From CAYQLK01 sp964418515 (GTDB taxonomy: Bacteria > Patescibacteriota > Microgenomatia > CAYQLK01), in assembly GCA_964418515.1 (NCBI GenBank), contig CAYQLK010000010.1, forward strand, positions 1 to 30,078: a stretch of 30,078 nt of DNA, written 5' to 3'. The position numbers and the translations under genes are program-made. The notes beneath the pieces were generated by a model that did not search any database, was not told the origin of the DNA, and was given only the letters and a program-made list of their open reading frames with translations. Positions 1 to 7,244 of this stretch are shown piece by piece. How positions within the stretch are numbered: position 1 is the first letter of the stretch; every line of letters begins with the position of its first letter.

Positions 1-402
1 CGCATCGTGTGTTAAATATTCACACGAAACTGCCTCATTTACTGGGGAGGAAGGAGCGGATGATGTCAAATCAGCACGGCTCTTACATCCAGGGCTACAC
101 ACATCCTACAATGGCGAATAACAACGAGCTGCAACCGGGTAACCGGAAGCCAATCTCTGAAATTTCGCCTCAGTTCAGATTGAGGGCTGCAATTTGCCCT
201 CATGAAGTCGAAATCGCTAGTAATCGCGGATCAGCAGGCCGCGGTGAATACGTTCTCGGTCCTTGTACACACTGCCCGTCAAGCCAACAAAGTTGGGGGC
301 GCCCGAAGTCCATCGTATGATGGCCGAAGGTGAATCCAGCGATGGGGACTAAGTCGTAACAAGGTATCCGTAGATGAATCTGCGGATGGATCACCTCCTT
401 TC
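1..402 (+). rRNA. rrs: 16S ribosomal RNA, 3' part (5' end outside window)
   Basis: This is the last ~400 bases of small-subunit rRNA. Conserved segments are visible in order: the helix-34/35 region near 55-75, the GGGCTACACAC block near 91-101, the TTGTACACACTGCCCGTC decoding-region block near 263-281, and AAGTCGTAACAAGGTA near 350-365. The conserved 3' tail GGATCACCTCCTT ends near 400 and contains the anti-Shine-Dalgarno sequence, so mRNAs with GGAGG leaders can be recognised. The exact 3' end is set by analogy with other bacteria. No intron is seen in this part. No 23S or 5S rRNA follows anywhere in the window. Confidence 0.97.
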
Positions 403-694
403 TAAGGAGATGAAATGCTAAGCCTCCTCACGGGGGTTTGGTAGTAAAGTTTTTGGCAAAGTTTCTTTCATGGGGTGTTTTTTAAACAACCCCAGAAATA
501 AAAAACTTGTATGTGAAATCCTTGTAATAACAATTTAGGAAAACCGTTTCTTTGTACCTTTTGTGAGGCCATAAAGCGTCTCGAGAGAACAACCCTATGG
601 GTTTTTCTCTCGACGCAAAGCCAAGCAGAGCTTGCCCTAGCGGGGGAGCTTTGCTACTCTCATTTCCTTTTTTTGATTAGAGAGTGAGAGTTAA
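403..694 (+). other. Spacer after 16S rRNA, no gene
   Basis: No convincing gene lies here. A strong imperfect hairpin occupies about 569-613, with arms CGAGAGAA-C-AACCC and GGGTT-T-TTCTCTCG around a TAT loop. It may be an rRNA-processing stem or a mobile intergenic repeat, because a near copy sits at 10985-11013. The rest is AT-rich with no visible ORF. Confidence 0.6.
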
Positions 695-728
695 AAAAAA
701 GACACCCCAAAAGGGTGTCTTTTTTTGT
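694..728. terminator. Bidirectional intrinsic terminator between 16S rRNA and tRNA-Ile
   Basis: A run of A, the arm GACACCC, loop CAAAA, arm GGGTGTC and a run of T form a stem flanked by A and T tracts. It can therefore terminate in both directions: rightward for the 16S transcript and leftward for the tRNA-Ile transcript. It shows that the 16S transcript ends before any 23S. Confidence 0.85.
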
Positions 729-734
729 TTAAAG

Positions 735-808
735 TGGGCACGCCAAGACTCGAACTTGGGACCTCCACATTATCAGTGTGGCGCTCTAACCAACTGAGCT
801 ACGCGCCC
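735..808 (-). tRNA. tRNA-Ile (anticodon GAT)
   Basis: Read on the minus strand it begins GGGCGCG and ends CGTGCCC plus discriminator A. The D-arm is AGCTCAGTTGGTTAGAGC, the anticodon loop CTGATAA gives anticodon GAT, and the T-arm loop is TTCGAGT. The 3' CCA is not encoded. tRNA-Ile(GAT) normally sits inside the 16S-23S spacer on the same strand. Here it is on the opposite strand, behind a terminator. Confidence 0.95.
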
Positions 809-1164
809 AAAAAGCATCAATCATTTGTTTTCTAGTGTTGCACACTAACCAACAAGTTACTCGTCTAAGTTTCGATTAAAAACTGACCAGTCATTTTTAT
901 TCTCACTTAGACTACGTCCTGCGTTTTGGGTTCGAAACCCAAAACCAGAGCTACGCGCCCTAAATGAGCCTAGATATTCTATTCGAAATTGTCGGGAATT
1001 AAAATACCCTAAAGAGCAAAACTACTTTTTACTCTTTTTTGGTTTTTTCTTTTCTCTTTTTGGTCTATCGTTACCTTTCATAAAAATTTGGGCAGTCTCA
1101 CCTCCGCTTCGCTATTCTACAACAAAGACTAAAGTTTTGATATACTGACGCGAGGCTAAAATTT
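809..1164. other. Gene-free stretch with decayed tRNA-like fragments
   Basis: No ORF is supportable here. Two fragments resemble the 5' half of the adjacent tRNA-Ile on the minus strand. Around 832-868 the reverse strand reads like its acceptor, D-arm and anticodon stem with many substitutions. At 948-960 there is an exact 13-base copy of the tRNA 5' end (gagctacgcgccc on the plus strand, also at 796-808). Next to it, 923-944 forms a perfect inverted repeat with a T-arm-like TTCGAAA loop. A TATACT at 1141-1146 may be the -10 box for tRNA-Cys. Confidence 0.5.
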
Positions 1165-1238
1165 GGTGCGGTACCCAAGTGGTTTAAGGGGACAGTCTGC
1201 AAAACTGTTATTCGCGGGTTCGAATCCCGCCCGCACCT
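1165..1238 (+). tRNA. tRNA-Cys (anticodon GCA)
   Basis: The acceptor arms GGTGCGG (1165-1171) and CCGCACC (1231-1237) pair fully. The discriminator is U, as expected for tRNA-Cys. The anticodon stem ACAGT/ACTGT encloses loop CTGCAAA, giving anticodon GCA at 1199-1201. The T-arm GCGGGTTCGAATCCCGC is canonical. CCA is not encoded. The Nudix ATG starts only eight bases after the tRNA end. Confidence 0.95.
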
Positions 1239-1246
1239 CAAAAAAT

Positions 1247-1693
1247 ATGAATCAAGAAAAACCGAGAGAAGTAGTTAGTCTTGTTTTTCATAGAGATGGA
1301 AAGCTGCTTTTGGAGCAGAGGCTAGACGAAGGTGTGTTTAAAAACCGTTGGACTTTTACGGGTGGTAAGGTTGAAGAAGTAGATTATGAATCTGATGATT
1401 ATATTATGGCTGCTTCGGTAAGAGAATCGGGCGAAGAGACAGGACTAATTCCAGAAGAAATTGAAGTTTTTGATAATTTTGTAATGACTACTTTGAATGG
1501 TCAAACTTATGAGTATCATGCAGTTTATGTCCGTAATTTTTCAGGGGTTGTACAGAATAGAGAGGCTGGCCGAAGAAATATTGAGTGGGTGGGCGAAGGA
1601 ATTGAAGCAGATTTATTACTAGAAGGAGATCACGTAAACACTAAAATTATTGGCGAGTTTCGAGATTTTATGTCGAAGAAGGAATCTCAATAG
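1247..1693 (+). CDS. Nudix hydrolase
   Basis: This is a 148-residue Nudix-fold protein, expected to hydrolyse a nucleoside diphosphate linked to another group (a nucleotide-sugar or oxidised nucleotide). The substrate cannot be read from sequence. After a first strand (VVSLVFHRDGKLLLEQR), the Nudix box is seen as GGKVEE, then AASVRESGEETGL, keeping the metal-binding RE..EE..G residues. The stretch between GGKVE and the helix is about four residues longer than the consensus. The ATG at 1247 is chosen because the frame's upstream extension runs through tRNA-Cys. No Shine-Dalgarno fits between tRNA and ATG, so translation may be leaderless after tRNA processing. The 3' end overlaps the convergent Clp-type gene by 26 bases. 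Confidence 0.88.
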   Translation: MNQEKPREVVSLVFHRDGKLLLEQRLDEGVFKNRWTFTGGKVEEVDYESDDYIMAASVRESGEETGLIPEEIEVFDNFVMTTLNGQTYEYHAVYVRNFSGVVQNREAGRRNIEWVGEGIEADLLLEGDHVNTKIIGEFRDFMSKKESQ

Positions 1694-3752
1694 TTATTTC
1701 ACCTGTTACTTCTGGGTTATCCAATAAAGTTTTTGCTACCGAGTCTTCAACAAAATCCTGAATAAAACGAATAATATTTCTTGCTCCAAACGCCGGATCG
1801 TAACCTTTCTCTACAATATAGTTAATTAGAGCTTCGCTAATATTAATTGTGATATTTTTCTCATTTTTAAGCCTATTATTAAGTTCTGTCAGGTTGAGTT
1901 TGACTATTTCTTTAAGGTTTTCTTGTGTAAGTGGGTGGAAAATAATTACCTCATCGAAACGATTAATAAATTCTGGAGAAAAAATATTTTCCTGTTTAAT
2001 GTGCTCAAGTAGTGAGTCGTGTAGAGTTTGATAGGTGGTTTGAGCTTTAACAAGTTCTGCAATCAGTTGTGCGCCAGCATTACTAGTCGCAATGATTATG
2101 GTGTTTTGAGCTTTAACCTCTCTACCAAAGCCGTCGGTAATATATCCCTCGTCNNNNNNNNNNNNNNNNNNNNNNNNNNNNNNNNNNNNNNNNNNNNNNN
2201 NNNNNNNNNNNNNNNNNNNNNNNNNNNNNNNNNNNNNNNNNNNNNNNNNNNNNGGGGTGAGAATGTTGCCAAGATTGTTGTTTTTGACATAAGAAATAAG
2301 CTCAAATGTAACGTCAATGGCTTTTTCAGGAAGAGGTGAAGTGTGAATATAAGTATCTGATTTTTGAACAATGTCTTTGATACCAAAATAATTAAAAGTA
2401 ATCTTTTGATCGCGTTGAAGTTTTTCTGCGCTGGTTATAAGTACTTTGATTGTTTCTGGTACTGACAGTGGTTTAATTATGATTTTTGAAAAATTCTTGG
2501 CCAAACTTGGATGTGACAAAACGTATTTATCATAAAGAGCTTGGTTGGTCATGGCAATAATTTGAATTTTGTTACTTTCAGCAGACTTAATGATGATTTC
2601 AGAAATATCCGTTCTGCCGTCTTGGGAGGAAACGAATTGATCCAGATCATCAATGACTAAAATAATATTCCCAGCTTCTTGAGCCTCCTCTAAAATTTTA
2701 CCGACTAATACTTTTGAATCTTCGTGGTTAGCGCCTTGGGAGAGGATAGAGTGAAAGTCGATTTCTAAGACTCTTTTGTGTATTAAGGTGTTTGGGGAAA
2801 TTCCGCGACTGATTCTGCGAGCCAGTTCAATTGCGATTGTGTGTTTGCCAACTCCAGCTTCGCCGACAATAATAATATTGCTATTTCTTGAGCTACTAAG
2901 TGTGGTCTCAATTTGAGCGATTTCTGTGCTTCGGCCTAAGACTTTAACGTCTTTTGTTTCTAAAGTAAGTAAATTTTTGGAAAATCTATCAAGGTTAATA
3001 GTGTAGCCATAGGCTAGATCATGACCGAGGCCGTTTAACGACTGCACTTTTTTTCTCGAAAGAATAATTGGCGAGCGAACAGGGTTGGCTAGTTCATACC
3101 AAGTACCAATGTTAAGGAGGTCGGTATCGGTAAGGTGAACTTTTTCTAAGATATCTTTGTATGGAGGGTATTTTTGATATAACAGGGCGAGTTTTTCTTT
3201 GAGTCCTTTCTTTAATAATTCAGGATCAATGGTTGTTAGGGTGGTGTTATCTGTAAGTAATGAAGTAAATATTTCTACTGGTAGATTTGTTTTACTAATA
3301 AAAAATTTAAAAAAATTAGATTTTATTAGCAAAGTAAAAAATTCTCCGATTGTTGTAGTTTCCTGTGTTTGAATATCGTCTGGGGTGATTTTTTTAAATA
3401 TTAGGTATGAAATTGGAGGAAGAATGGAAATAGTGGCGAGTATTAGTCCAATAGGCAGGAAAAGCAAAAATGAAAATACGCCGATAATTACGATTAAAAA
3501 CCTGATAATTACGCCAATTAGGCGTGAAATTATATTGGTTACAAGATTATTGAGTTTTGTGGAAAGGCCTGGATTTTTGTCGACGAAAGCAGTTTTTTTG
3601 TATGGAGCAAAAAAAGTTGTGAGAATTGCCGGTATTGAAAAGTAATAAATTGGAATAAAAATAGTGTTAAGAAAGATATCAAACGCGTTGATTGTGCTAG
3701 TTGAAGCTATTTTGGTCGGGGAAAATGATGGGGATTGGGCAAGATTAGTCAT
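1668..3752 (-). CDS. Membrane-anchored ClpA/B/C-type AAA+ ATPase, interrupted by an assembly gap
   Basis: Two AAA+ modules of the HSP100/Clp family follow a membrane N-terminus. Residues ~25-45 and ~70-120 are strongly hydrophobic (two to four helices) and replace the usual Clp N-domain. D1 has Walker A GEAGVGKHT and Walker B IILVIDDLD. D2 keeps TDGFGR, the ATSNAGA sensor, the arginine-finger segment PEFINRFDEVIIF and the sensor-2 GAR. The D2 Walker A and B are missing because the 100-N placeholder falls there. In Clp proteins ~140 residues separate the flanking segments, so the true gap is probably 400 bases or more. Predicted role: ATP-driven protein unfolding or disaggregation at the membrane. 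No ClpP-docking loop can be judged, and no ClpP gene is in the window. ATG at 3752 is the only reasonable start. Confidence 0.85.
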   Translation of the reverse strand: MTNLAQSPSFSPTKIASTSTINAFDIFLNTIFIPIYYFSIPAILTTFFAPYKKTAFVDKNPGLSTKLNNLVTNIISRLIGVIIRFLIVIIGVFSFLLFLPIGLILATISILPPISYLIFKKITPDDIQTQETTTIGEFFTLLIKSNFFKFFISKTNLPVEIFTSLLTDNTTLTTIDPELLKKGLKEKLALLYQKYPPYKDILEKVHLTDTDLLNIGTWYELANPVRSPIILSRKKVQSLNGLGHDLAYGYTINLDRFSKNLLTLETKDVKVLGRSTEIAQIETTLSSSRNSNIIIVGEAGVGKHTIAIELARRISRGISPNTLIHKRVLEIDFHSILSQGANHEDSKVLVGKILEEAQEAGNIILVIDDLDQFVSSQDGRTDISEIIIKSAESNKIQIIAMTNQALYDKYVLSHPSLAKNFSKIIIKPLSVPETIKVLITSAEKLQRDQKITFNYFGIKDIVQKSDTYIHTSPLPEKAIDVTFELISYVKNNNLGNILTXXXXXXXXXXXXXXXXXXXXXXXXXXXXXXXXXXDEGYITDGFGREVKAQNTIIIATSNAGAQLIAELVKAQTTYQTLHDSLLEHIKQENIFSPEFINRFDEVIIFHPLTQENLKEIVKLNLTELNNRLKNEKNITINISEALINYIVEKGYDPAFGARNIIRFIQDFVEDSVAKTLLDNPEVTGEITIEIPSST
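2154..2253. other. Assembly gap (100 N) inside the Clp-type gene
   Basis: Exactly 100 N, a standard unknown-length placeholder. By comparison with Clp D2 modules, the missing DNA should encode the second Walker A and B motifs. True length is inferred to be well above 100 bases. Confidence 0.95.
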
Positions 3753-3843
3753 TTATTAATATTCTACTAAAGTTTGAGTGGTTGTAATCACTTATTAGTT
3801 AAGTTTTAATATCATCACTGCCCAAAGTGAATGTTTTTTGGGT

Positions 3844-4659
3844 ATGAAAAAAAAAGTTGTAATAATAACTGGAGCGTCTTCTGGAATAGGTTTTGAGCTG
3901 GCTTTGGAGTTTGGACGAAACAAATATAAGGTTTGGGCAACATCAAGAAATCCTAGTAAGTTTAGTAATTTACGAAAATTAGCAAAAAAAGAGAAAATTT
4001 CTATTGAGTTTTTAAAAATTGATCTCGCGAACCGTAAATCAATTGATAGAGCAATTAAAAAAATCTTAAAAAAAGAAAAAAAGGTTGATGTTTTGGTAAA
4101 CAATGCGGGTTATGGACTTATTGGTTCTGTTGAGGATACACCCGTAGAGGATTTAGTTTCACTTTTTGAGACTAATTTTTTTGGCGCTTACTATATTACT
4201 CAGCAGTTATTACCTTGGATGCGAAAAAGAAAACGAGGGACGGTTGTGAATATAGGTTCGATGGCGGGAATATATGCCTTTGCTGGACTTAGTGGATACA
4301 GTGCGACTAAGTGGGCGATGGAAGCGTTTAGTGAAAGTTTGTATTTGGAAACCAAACAGTTTGGTATTAGGGTAATGCTGGTAACGCCTGGAAGGGTAAA
4401 AACCCATTTTAAAAAAAATAGCGTAGAAATTTGGAAACAGCTAAAAAATACGGCATACAAATCGGTATATCTTAAATATAAAAAAAGAAGATTTGGATAT
4501 TTGGTTATGAGTCCGCAAAAGCTTGCAAGGCTTACTGTGGAGTCGGTTGAGGAGGAAAATCCACCCCTAAGACAAACTGTTGGGTTAGAGGCGTGGATTA
4601 TGCAAAAGGCAAGGAATTGGTTACCAGAAAAAGTTATATTGTGGCTTAGTGGGTTGTAA
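3844..4659 (+). CDS. Short-chain dehydrogenase/reductase (SDR)
   Basis: This is a 271-residue classical SDR, an NAD(P)-dependent oxidoreductase with a Rossmann fold. Seen in order: cofactor motif TGASSGIG near residue 10, NNAG near residue 90, the catalytic Ser in NIGSMAG, the YSATK (YxxxK) pair, and PGRVKT after it. An Arg or Lys rather than an acidic residue near the end of strand 2 (WATSRNPSK) suggests NADP preference; this is inference. The substrate is unknown. ATG at 3844 is preferred over a TTG two codons upstream. It diverges from the Clp-type gene and precedes pgk by 24 bases, so it may be co-transcribed with it. Confidence 0.9.
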   Translation: MKKKVVIITGASSGIGFELALEFGRNKYKVWATSRNPSKFSNLRKLAKKEKISIEFLKIDLANRKSIDRAIKKILKKEKKVDVLVNNAGYGLIGSVEDTPVEDLVSLFETNFFGAYYITQQLLPWMRKRKRGTVVNIGSMAGIYAFAGLSGYSATKWAMEAFSESLYLETKQFGIRVMLVTPGRVKTHFKKNSVEIWKQLKNTAYKSVYLKYKKRRFGYLVMSPQKLARLTVESVEEENPPLRQTVGLEAWIMQKARNWLPEKVILWLSGL

Positions 4660-4683
4660 TTGTTATTTTGTTAATATTAGTTA

Positions 4684-5685
4684 ATGAAGAGTTTGACTGA
4701 TATCGATTTTAATAATAAGCGTGTTTTGCTTCGTCTTGATCTTGATGTGCCTATTGAGAATGGTAAGGTTGCGGATTTGACTCGCTTGGAGGCAGCTAAG
4801 GAAACAGTTGAATTTTTGAAGGGTAGGGTGGCTAATTTAGCGCTTTGTGGGCATATAGGGCGACCAGAAGGCAGAGATGAATCTTTGTCGACAAAGAATA
4901 TTGTCTCCGATTTGGAGGCTGTTTTTGGCTTGAAGATCGAATACATTAATAGTTTTTGGGTAGAAAATTTCAACAATCAGTTTATATTGTTAGAAAATTT
5001 AAGATTTGATAAGGGAGAAGAGGAAAATGATGATAATTTTGCCGCAAAGTTAGCAAGTAATTTTGATTATTTTGTAAATGAGTCATTTGCGACTGCTCAC
5101 AGGAATGCCGCTTCGACTGTTGGAGTGGTTAAATATTTGGAATCATGTGCGGGATTTAGACTGATTCAGGAGGTTGAACATCTTAGCTCTTTGGTTAGCT
5201 CACCAATGCATCCATTTGTTGCGATTGTTGGTGGAGCAAAAATAGACACAAAACTACCAGTGATTGAGAGTTTGGTAAAAATTTCAGATAAAGTTTTGGT
5301 CGGCGGCTTGTTACCAAAAGAGATTATTGAGAGAAAAATTGTGTTTGATGACAAGGTAGTTGTTGGTAAGCTTGTTGAGTCAGGTATGGATATTGAAGAG
5401 GATAGTTTAAGCGATTTTGAAAAAGAAATAATGTCAGCTAAAGAAATTGTCTGGAATGGTCCAATTGGTAATTTCGAGGATAAAAATTACTCTAATGGTA
5501 CAAAGCGACTAATAGAAATGTTAATGAACACCTCAGCAAAAATAACACTCGGAGGTGGGGATACAATTAGTGCAATGAACCAATTTGGAGATACAAGAAA
5601 AGTCTATTGGGTATGTCTTGGAGGTGGAGCAATGTTGGATTATATTGCCGGAAAAGAAATGCCTGCAATTGAGGCTTTGAGGTAA
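4684..5685 (+). CDS. pgk: Phosphoglycerate kinase, short form
   Basis: Catalyses phosphate transfer between 1,3-bisphosphoglycerate and ADP in glycolysis. The family signature is altered but present: RLDLDVP for the usual RVDFNVP, CGHIGRPEG for SHLGRPKG, LLENLRF, ESFATAHR, GGAKIDTKL with both lysines, WNGPIG, and the nucleotide-site GGGDT and GGGAMLDYIAGKEMPAIEAL. At 333 residues it is roughly 55-65 shorter than typical bacterial PGK (about 390-400). Much of the loss is in the C-terminal domain between VGGLL and VWNGPIG. The catalytic residues appear intact, so I expect an active but divergent enzyme. It is followed by gap, the enzyme that makes its substrate. Confidence 0.93.
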   Translation: MKSLTDIDFNNKRVLLRLDLDVPIENGKVADLTRLEAAKETVEFLKGRVANLALCGHIGRPEGRDESLSTKNIVSDLEAVFGLKIEYINSFWVENFNNQFILLENLRFDKGEEENDDNFAAKLASNFDYFVNESFATAHRNAASTVGVVKYLESCAGFRLIQEVEHLSSLVSSPMHPFVAIVGGAKIDTKLPVIESLVKISDKVLVGGLLPKEIIERKIVFDDKVVVGKLVESGMDIEEDSLSDFEKEIMSAKEIVWNGPIGNFEDKNYSNGTKRLIEMLMNTSAKITLGGGDTISAMNQFGDTRKVYWVCLGGGAMLDYIAGKEMPAIEALR

Positions 5686-6071
5686 GTGCTCGCTTCATGG
5701 AGTTAAGCTGCGCCTTCTCGATGAGTAAGTGCTCGCTTCATGGANNNNNNNNNNNNNNNNNNNNNNNNNNNNNNNNNNNNNNNNNNNNNNNNNNNNNNNN
5801 NNNNNNNNNNNNNNNNNNNNNNNNNNNNNNNNNNNNNNNNNNNNTTAAGCTGCGCCTTCTTTTTTAAATTTATAATTTATTTATATGTTTAAGTTTGAAT
5901 TCAAAAAATGGTTAGTTTTTTGGTACGATTAGTGTGTGGTTAGATAAAGATTAAATTATATGTGCTCGCTTTTCTTTTTGAAAAATTCTGCTTCCAACAA
6001 ATTTTTCAAAGTCAAAGCTACGCCATATTTTTTAAATTCATTATTTATAAGTTTAAAGTAGAATTTAAAAT
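5686..6071. repeat. Intergenic region between pgk and gap with a thrice-repeated element and an assembly gap
   Basis: No gene is present. An element that begins GTGCTCGCTT and contains AAGCT(G/A)CGCC occurs three times: 5686-5714, 5729-5856 (spanning the gap) and 5962-6024. The first two copies are head-to-tail with a 43-base period. After copies two and three comes a similar AT-rich tail, TTTTTTAAATT then TTATTTATA and TTTAA, ending AAATGG at about 5911 and ATATGG at 6075. Only the second ATGG is the gap start. The copy at 5962 also contains an internal inverted repeat, TTGAAAAATT/AATTTTTCAA. Function unknown. It may carry gap leader or promoter signals. Confidence 0.7.
5745..5844. other. 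Assembly gap (100 N) within an intergenic repeat
   Basis: Exactly 100 N. The sequence to the left (GTGCTCGCTTCATGGA) and right (TTAAGCTGCGCC) matches the two halves of the adjacent repeat unit. The assembler probably broke on the repeat, and the number of copies is unknown. Confidence 0.95.
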
Positions 6072-7097
6072 ATGGTAAAAGTTGCGATTAATGGGTTCGG
6101 AAGAATAGGGAGAAGCGCATTTAAGGTTGCCTTGACTCACCATAAAGACAAGGTCGAAATCGTGGCAATTAATGACTTGACTGACACCAAGACCTTAGCT
6201 CATTTATTAAAGTACGATAGTAATTACGGTCAGTTCTGGGGAGAAGTTGATTTTTCTGAGGATGCAATTTGGGTTGATGGGCGTGAATTTAAGGTTTTTG
6301 CAAAAAAAGATCCAACAGAGCTTCCATGGAAAGCACTAGATGTTGATGTGGTAATTGAATCAACGGGACTTTTTACTTCGGAAGATAAGGCTAAAACGCA
6401 TTTGACTGCAGGAGCAAAAAGAGTGGTAATTTCAGCCCCAGCAAAAGGTGGTAATGTTGGAACATATGTTTTAGGTGTAAACACCTATAAAGATGGCGAG
6501 GAATTGGGTCAGAGTGGAATTATTAATAATGCAAGTTGTACTACGAACTGTATTTCACCTGTGGCTGCAGTAATGCATGCCAAATTTGGAGTGGCTAAGG
6601 CTTTGATGAGCACGATTCACGCTTATACTCAAGATCAGAGATTGCAAGATTCGCCTCATGATGATCTAAGAAGAGCCAGAGCAGCTCAGTCTTCCATTAT
6701 TCCAACGACGACAGGTGCGGCGATTGCCACAACAGAAGTAATTCCAGAGCTTAAAGGTTTGTTCGATGGCATTTCGTTTAGGGTGCCAATCTCGGTTGGT
6801 TCTGTTTCGGATATAACTTTCGTTCTGAAAACAAAAACTACAAAAGAAGAAGTAAATAAAGTTTTATCAGAGGCTTCAAATAATCCAATTTATCAGGGTA
6901 TTTTGGCTGTGACTAATGAGCCAATTGTTTCAACTGATATTGTTGGCAGGACTGAGTCATCGATTGTTGATTTGGCACTTACTCAGGTGGTAGATGGGGA
7001 TTTGGTTAAAGTTGTAGCGTGGTATGACAATGAGTGGGGATATAGTAATAGGTTGGTTGAGCAGGTGATTATGGTTGGAGATCAAATTTCTGGCTAG
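6072..7097 (+). CDS. gap: Glyceraldehyde-3-phosphate dehydrogenase, type I
   Basis: Phosphorylating GAPDH: oxidises glyceraldehyde-3-phosphate to 1,3-bisphosphoglycerate with NAD. The 341-residue length is normal. Seen: N-terminal Rossmann motif VAINGFGRIGR, an acidic residue at the end of the second strand (VAINDL) that fits NAD rather than NADP, active-site NASCTTNC with catalytic Cys156, the TTGAA phosphate-binding segment, and the C-terminal YDNEWGYSNR. It works directly with the pgk upstream, but a long repeated intergenic stretch separates the two. No strong Shine-Dalgarno precedes the ATG. A T-run follows the stop without a clear hairpin. Confidence 0.97.
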   Translation: MVKVAINGFGRIGRSAFKVALTHHKDKVEIVAINDLTDTKTLAHLLKYDSNYGQFWGEVDFSEDAIWVDGREFKVFAKKDPTELPWKALDVDVVIESTGLFTSEDKAKTHLTAGAKRVVISAPAKGGNVGTYVLGVNTYKDGEELGQSGIINNASCTTNCISPVAAVMHAKFGVAKALMSTIHAYTQDQRLQDSPHDDLRRARAAQSSIIPTTTGAAIATTEVIPELKGLFDGISFRVPISVGSVSDITFVLKTKTTKEEVNKVLSEASNNPIYQGILAVTNEPIVSTDIVGRTESSIVDLALTQVVDGDLVKVVAWYDNEWGYSNRLVEQVIMVGDQISG

Positions 7098-7103
7098 TTT
7101 TTT

Positions 7104-7136
7104 TTGAAATATAAGCGTGATGTGGTATATTACCAC
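7104..7136 (+). promoter_or_regulatory. Promoter with overlapping inverted repeat upstream of the first Thr/Pro-rich gene
   Basis: TTGAAA (7104-7109), a 16-base spacer and TATATT (7126-7131) form a good sigma-70-type promoter. The inverted repeat GTGGTA-TAT-TACCAC (7122-7136) overlaps the -10 box, and an outer AGCG/CGCT pair at 7114-7117 and 7136-7139 extends it. Its position suits a repressor operator. The transcript would have a leader of roughly 100 bases. Confidence 0.55.
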
Positions 7137-7244
7137 GCTAAGTGTTGAGTTCTTTACACTGTTTGGTAATGGGGTAATTGAGCTTAGTATGAAGATGTTT
7201 CTTTGCACATAAAAAAAGGAAAAATACATTGGAGGATTGGGAGA

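Noticed and set aside
9..394. Open reading frames on both strands across the start of the window
   Set aside because: They lie within 16S rRNA, whose conserved segments explain the sequence.
1163..1246. N-terminal extension of the Nudix protein
   Set aside because: The extension is tRNA-Cys read as codons; the Nudix fold starts after the ATG at 1247.
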